Below are positions 24,313 to 27,863 of a stretch of 27,863 nt of DNA, piece after piece. Position numbers and translations under genes: made by a program. The stretch lies in contig JBDSXV010000049.1 in assembly GCA_039926025.1 (NCBI GenBank), positions 1 to 27,863 on the forward strand. Direction: 5' to 3'. Under the pieces are notes generated by a model that was not told the origin of the DNA, did no database searches, and was given only the letters and a program-made list of their open reading frames with translations. Source of the stretch: Dokdonella_A sp039926025 (GTDB lineage: Bacteria; Pseudomonadota; Gammaproteobacteria; Xanthomonadales; Rhodanobacteraceae). Each line of letters starts with the position of its first letter. Position 1 is the stretch's first letter.

Positions 24313-25059
24313 ATGGAACATTTCAAGCTCCGCCTCGCCACCAGCCACATGCTCGCGCCGTCGGTGCGTCACCTCGCGTTCGAGCGCGAAGACGGCACAC
24401 CGTTCGCCTTCGTGCCGGGCCAGTTCATCCAGGTCCATTTCCACTACGCCGATGGCAAGCCGACCAAGCGCAGCTACTCGATCGCGACCGTCGGCAATGT
24501 CGATAGCGGGTCTGCGCAGCGCCTGGAGATCGCGGTCTCGTATGTCGATGGCGGCGCTGCGACGGAACTCCTTTCGCAACTCGATGAAGGCGGCACCATC
24601 GACGCGAGCGGACCCTACGGCCGCTTCTGCCTCATGGATGCCGACACCAATCAGCGCTACCTGCTCGTCGCGACCGGCACGGGTGTTACGCCGTATCGCG
24701 CGATGCTACCGAAGATTCGCACACTGACCGCGACGCGTGGCTGCACGTTCGCGCTGGTCTATGGCGCGCGCAACGAAGGCGAACTGCTGTACGGCGACGA
24801 GTTCGAGGCGTTCGCAAGCGAAGTGCCCGGCTTCACCTTCCACGCCTGTTTCAGCCGCACGCCGCGCCCGGTACCGCGCCCGCACGACCGCAACGGACAC
24901 GCGCAGGTCGCGCTTGGCGAACTGGCGCCCAATGCGGCGAATGACATCGCTTACCTGTGCGGCAATCCGAACATGGTCGACGAGGCGTTTGCCATGCTCA
25001 AGGAAGCGGGTCTGCCGGTACCGCATATCCGGCGCGAGAAATACGTTTCTTCGCGCTGA
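24313..25059 (+). CDS. Ferredoxin-NADP(+) reductase-like flavoprotein
   Basis: 248-residue FAD/NADP oxidoreductase of the ferredoxin-NADP reductase family, single domain pair without an iron-sulfur domain. FAD domain: FVPGQFIQVHF and RSYSIATV (RSYS at 53-56 binds FAD). NADP domain: LLVATGTGVTPYRAML (GTGVTP 122-127), LVYGARNEGELLY, YLCGNPNMVDEAFAML (216-231), and the C-terminal REKYVSSR. It moves electrons between NADPH and ferredoxin or flavodoxin in the cytosol, often in redox-stress defence. The start methionine at 24313 lies 43 bp from the MITE-like element, so its promoter may lie in or be influenced by that element. Confidence 0.9.
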   Translation: MEHFKLRLATSHMLAPSVRHLAFEREDGTPFAFVPGQFIQVHFHYADGKPTKRSYSIATVGNVDSGSAQRLEIAVSYVDGGAATELLSQLDEGGTIDASGPYGRFCLMDADTNQRYLLVATGTGVTPYRAMLPKIRTLTATRGCTFALVYGARNEGELLYGDEFEAFASEVPGFTFHACFSRTPRPVPRPHDRNGHAQVALGELAPNAANDIAYLCGNPNMVDEAFAMLKEAGLPVPHIRREKYVSSR

Positions 25060-25075
25060 GACGCACGATTGCGGC

Positions 25076-25094
25076 ACCGCGCGCGCAGCGCGGT
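25076..25094. terminator. Hairpin between convergent genes
   Basis: ACCGCGC (25076-25082) and GCGCGGT (25088-25094) enclose a 5-base loop in the 48-bp gap between the reductase gene and the minus-strand secreted protein gene. No T-tract on either side; a bidirectional terminator is possible. Confidence 0.4.
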
Positions 25095-25107
25095 TCCTGG
25101 ACGCCGC

Positions 25108-25953
25108 TCAGCGATGGCGTTTTGCGGGCTGCAGCAATGTCTCGAATCCGTCCGCGAACAACAGGTCCCCTACACCGAGCGAGCCGGGCGGGAAGCGCGG
25201 ATCGAACAGGCAGATCGCGCCCGGCGCCGGAATCGGATTGGCGCCACCGCAGCGCGCGGCGACGCCCCAATCCTGCGCCGGATCCTGCACGCCGACGGTT
25301 GCGCTCGCGCCCGCCGACGGATCGAGCGTGGTGTACTGCAGCGCGATTTCCCAACTTTGATGATAGAGCACGGCCTGCATCGACAAGCCGCTCGTGCCGA
25401 CCTTGCCCCAGTTGCTCCAGTCGACGACCGTGCAGGCTTCGATCGCGCCGGAATCGCTCGGCCGCGGACACATCGCGAAGTACTGGCTGCGCATGCTGCC
25501 GTTGCCGGTGTCCCCGCTGAGATCGTCGTGGTAGACGAAGATGCGCGCTTGCGTAGCGGGTCCGTTGACGCCGATCGCGGGTAACGGGCAGGCACTGCGG
25601 TAGTCGGCGCCGTTCTCCGCGGCGAGGTTGTCGGTCGCGGCGAGATAGCCGTTGCTCGACGCAACCAGCGCGGACAGCGGACTACCGAACAACTGGAACG
25701 GTGCGGGCAGTGCGACGACGGCCGCGCCTTCGTCGCGCGCCGAGTAGTCGCCGCTTGCCGCAACCACTGTGAGCGCACTGGCGCCGCTCATGTCGACCGC
25801 CTGGGCCGGACACTGCAGCGATGTCGAATCGATGAAGGTGTAGCCGTAGCGATCGATCGCCGGAGATGCGATCCGCTGTGCGATCGCGGGAGCTGTCGCG
25901 GTCATCGCTGCCGCAACGAGTGCCAGCGGGCGGAGGAGGGATACGTTGCGCAT
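25108..25953 (-). CDS. Secreted protein with C-terminal FADGFE tag
   Basis: 281 residues from ATG 25953. The signal peptide is MRNVSLLRPLALVAAAMTATAPAIAQ (first 20: MRNVSLLRPLALVAAAMTAT). The mature domain is beta-rich, without a family I recognise (FQLFGSPLSALVASSNGYLAATD, ARIFVYHDDLSGDTGNG, SWEIALQYTTLDPS); this strand pattern is reminiscent of NIDO-like or lectin-like extracellular modules. Cysteines appear as likely pairs. Near the end GDLLFADGFE precedes LLQPAKRHR, the same acidic-aromatic tag as in the secreted protein at 2.9-4.1 kb. ATG 25953 has GAGG about 6 bases upstream; the in-frame ATG 25965 overlaps the upstream gene's stop (ATGA) and is an alternative. Either way it is co-transcribed with the gene at 25962. 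Confidence 0.82.
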   Translation of the reverse strand: MRNVSLLRPLALVAAAMTATAPAIAQRIASPAIDRYGYTFIDSTSLQCPAQAVDMSGASALTVVAASGDYSARDEGAAVVALPAPFQLFGSPLSALVASSNGYLAATDNLAAENGADYRSACPLPAIGVNGPATQARIFVYHDDLSGDTGNGSMRSQYFAMCPRPSDSGAIEACTVVDWSNWGKVGTSGLSMQAVLYHQSWEIALQYTTLDPSAGASATVGVQDPAQDWGVAARCGGANPIPAPGAICLFDPRFPPGSLGVGDLLFADGFETLLQPAKRHR

Positions 25954-25961
25954 GACTGGCC

Positions 25962-27863
25962 TCATTGCCCGCGGGCCTGGAAGATTTCGGGATTGTTGTC
26001 GGCGTTGGTGTCGAGGAAATCGAAATCGGAATAGAACGTCACCACGGGCACGGCGCCATCGAGCCCGATGCGCGCGCCGGTGATCAACTGCGGCGGTCCG
26101 CCGAAGACATTCGGAAAGCCCTGGCCGACCGGGGTCAACGTCGCTGTCGTGCCGCTGATCGTGGTGTAGCCGACTTCGCTCAGGTTGGTGCCGATGTCCA
26201 GGCGCTCGTACGCCAAGCGTGCGGTCGTCGTCGTGCCGGCGGAGTAGACGTCAAGAAAGATGTTGTTCGTGGCGGTCGTCGTCAGCTGCACATTGGTGCC
26301 GGCGTTGTTGGTGTCGTAGCGCCAGATCTCCGAGTGATAGTTGGCTGCATTGTCGAAACGCAGGTAAAAGATATAGCGACCGCTGGAGTCGAGGCTTGGA
26401 CTTGCCGCATCGATGGTTGCGCTGCCAGGCGCCTGCTTGAACGCCGCGGTGCCGGTCAACGTCGTGTCGTTGCGGAATACAAGGTGGTTTGCCGCGGCAT
26501 TGCTGCCGGTCGGATTGCAATCCGAATCGAAGGCAAGGAACTGTCCGTTGCCGCTGCGATTGAGGCGGGGATTGTTGGCCGCGCAGGTGCCCGTCTGGAT
26601 GATCGGCGCCTTCACGGTCCACGTGGTGCCGGCTATCGTCGCGTAGACGACACGCTTGACGCCGTCGGCGGCGCCGGTCAGCGCCGCACACACCGATTCC
26701 CACGCAATACGCGATCCGTCGGTGCTGATCGATGGATTGACGTTGTCGAGCGCACCATTGCCGACGCAACTGGTCGTCGCGGTCACGCTCGACAAGGTGC
26801 CGGTGGAACGGTCGTAGCGATAGATCTGTGTGCTCGCGCTACCGGTCAGTTGCGCCGCGATCGCGATGTAGCGGCCGTTGAAACCGGCATTGGCCGCACC
26901 CGACAACGCGACGCTGTCGATCTTGCCGGTCGCGTCGACGATCAGTGAAGTCGCGCGCGCAAACGTCGCACCGTTCCACGCATAAACCTGCGCAAGCAGG
27001 TTCGGATTGTCCGCGGCGAGGTTGGCATTCGAGATAAAGGCGACATTGGATCCGGTGTCGTCGACGGACGGCTTGGTGTTGGTCACCGGGCGCAACGTGA
27101 TCGTGCCGTTCTTCAAGGTGACGCTCTGGCCACTCGTGTTGGTCAGCTGGCGCAGCGCATCAGTGAGGGTGGCATCGCAGGCGCTGCCGACGCGTATGTT
27201 ATCGAGCAGCAGGGCCGAATCGAAACCGTTGTCGTTCTGGTCGAGCACCGCATAGCGCAACGTGACGGCGCTACCCGCGGTCAATGTCGCCGGCAGCGCA
27301 ACGCACACGTGCTGCCAGGCGCCGATGCCGAAGCGCAACACGGTGCCGGTGACCGCAGCCGGACCGCTCACCGTCCAGTTGTTCTGCCCCAGTCCGCTGC
27401 AGGGCGCGTTCGGGAAATTGGAGAAACTGCTGCCGTTCGCCTTGCACGCGCTGCCCGACCAGATGCGCGTGCCGTTCGCCTGCAGGTCGAACAGATCGTC
27501 GAAGTTGTCTGACTGGTCCTGCTCGCTGGTCGGATAATTCCAGTCGAAGCTGACCACACCCGGTGCCGATGGCAAGGCGAAGGTCTGGCTGAGCGTGGCG
27601 AGGTCGTAGTCCGAGGTCGTGTTGCCGTCGTACAGCTGCGCGGCGCCACCGCGGTTGCCGGGGCCGGTGGATAGGATCGCGAAGTAGTTCGTGGCCGGCT
27701 CTCCCGGCGGCTGCGGTACGATAGTTCCAGCGGGGAGCGTGGCGATGTTGCTGGCGCGGATCACTGCGCCGGCGCCGCTGCCGCCGGTGGTCCAGCTGGC
27801 GAGGCTGCCGGTTTCGAAGTCACCGTTGACGATGACCTGCGCATGCGCGACACCGCAGAATGC
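25962..27863 (-). CDS. Secreted multidomain beta-propeller-like protein, 5' end cut by window
   Basis: 633 residues visible; the start codon lies beyond the right edge. The first visible residues AFCGVAHAQVIVNGDFETG are the end of a signal peptide followed by a mature start of the carbohydrate-binding/jellyroll kind (GDFETGSLASW, later FDWNYPTSEQDQSDNFDD and LRYAVLDQNDNGFDSALLLDNIRV), about 200 residues. The remaining 400 residues hold repeated SxDGxxIAWES or LDSSGRYIFYL-type blades (SISTDGSRIAWESVC, LNRSGNGQFLAFDSDC, SLDSSGRYIFYLRFD), as in TolB/PD40-like propellers. It ends DTNADNNPEIFQARGQ without a FADGFE tag. It is probably surface-bound or released. The next gene starts at its stop, so they form one operon. 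Confidence 0.85.
   Translation of the reverse strand, partial: AFCGVAHAQVIVNGDFETGSLASWTTGGSGAGAVIRASNIATLPAGTIVPQPPGEPATNYFAILSTGPGNRGGAAQLYDGNTTSDYDLATLSQTFALPSAPGVVSFDWNYPTSEQDQSDNFDDLFDLQANGTRIWSGSACKANGSSFSNFPNAPCSGLGQNNWTVSGPAAVTGTVLRFGIGAWQHVCVALPATLTAGSAVTLRYAVLDQNDNGFDSALLLDNIRVGSACDATLTDALRQLTNTSGQSVTLKNGTITLRPVTNTKPSVDDTGSNVAFISNANLAADNPNLLAQVYAWNGATFARATSLIVDATGKIDSVALSGAANAGFNGRYIAIAAQLTGSASTQIYRYDRSTGTLSSVTATTSCVGNGALDNVNPSISTDGSRIAWESVCAALTGAADGVKRVVYATIAGTTWTVKAPIIQTGTCAANNPRLNRSGNGQFLAFDSDCNPTGSNAAANHLVFRNDTTLTGTAAFKQAPGSATIDAASPSLDSSGRYIFYLRFDNAANYHSEIWRYDTNNAGTNVQLTTTATNNIFLDVYSAGTTTTARLAYERLDIGTNLSEVGYTTISGTTATLTPVGQGFPNVFGGPPQLITGARIGLDGAVPVVTFYSDFDFLDTNADNNPEIFQARGQ

Overview
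The window is a GC-rich (roughly mid-60s percent) stretch of a gammaproteobacterial chromosome. It most likely comes from the Lysobacterales/Xanthomonadales (Rhodanobacteraceae or Lysobacter-like). This rests on E. coli-like housekeeping proteins (icd, aceK, tatD, yadGH, rluE, hrpB), on REP-like sequences of the form TGGGAGCGGCTTCAGCCGCGATGC, on a GGGAATCGGGA-type repeat, and on secreted proteins ending in a D-x-hydrophobic-F-A-D-G-F-E tail. The taxonomic placement is inference. No rRNA, tRNA, CRISPR array, integrase or transposase was found.

Layout. 1-6.2 kb: NADP-isocitrate dehydrogenase (icd), a DUF4240/DUF2199-like two-domain protein, a secreted P-domain-like protein on the minus strand, the IDH kinase/phosphatase aceK, and a short DUF1328 membrane protein on the minus strand. 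6.4-10.8 kb: a lipoprotein with a methyltransferase-like fold, the 23S rRNA pseudouridine synthase rluE, a REP pair, a SAM methyltransferase, an ArsR-type regulator with a palindromic operator candidate, and a divergent DMT transporter. 10.8-15.9 kb, minus strand: helicase hrpB followed by a MotA-like/MotB-like ion-driven motor pair. 15.9-20.9 kb: a secreted protein of unknown family with a strong terminator, tatD, an M28 peptidase, a pirin and a small secreted protein. 20.9-24.3 kb: the YadG/YadH-type ABC exporter, a polytopic membrane protein bracketed by two copies of the permease 3' end, and a MITE-like inverted-repeat element. 24.3-27.9 kb: a ferredoxin-NADP reductase, then two secreted proteins on the minus strand, the last running off the window.

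Functional links. AceK regulates IDH, and the phosphorylatable serine is present in this Icd (S112), so kinase and substrate lie within 3 kb although no glyoxylate-shunt genes are visible. yadG and yadH form one exporter. The MotA/MotB-like pair overlaps by 4 bp and must work as one stator-like complex; its load is unknown.

The most interesting items are the orphan motor pair, the REP sequences translated in frame inside HrpB, the permease-end duplication around a membrane gene, the MITE-like element at 24.1-24.3 kb, the predicted extracytoplasmic methyltransferase-fold lipoprotein, and the C-terminal FADGFE tag shared by two unrelated secreted proteins.
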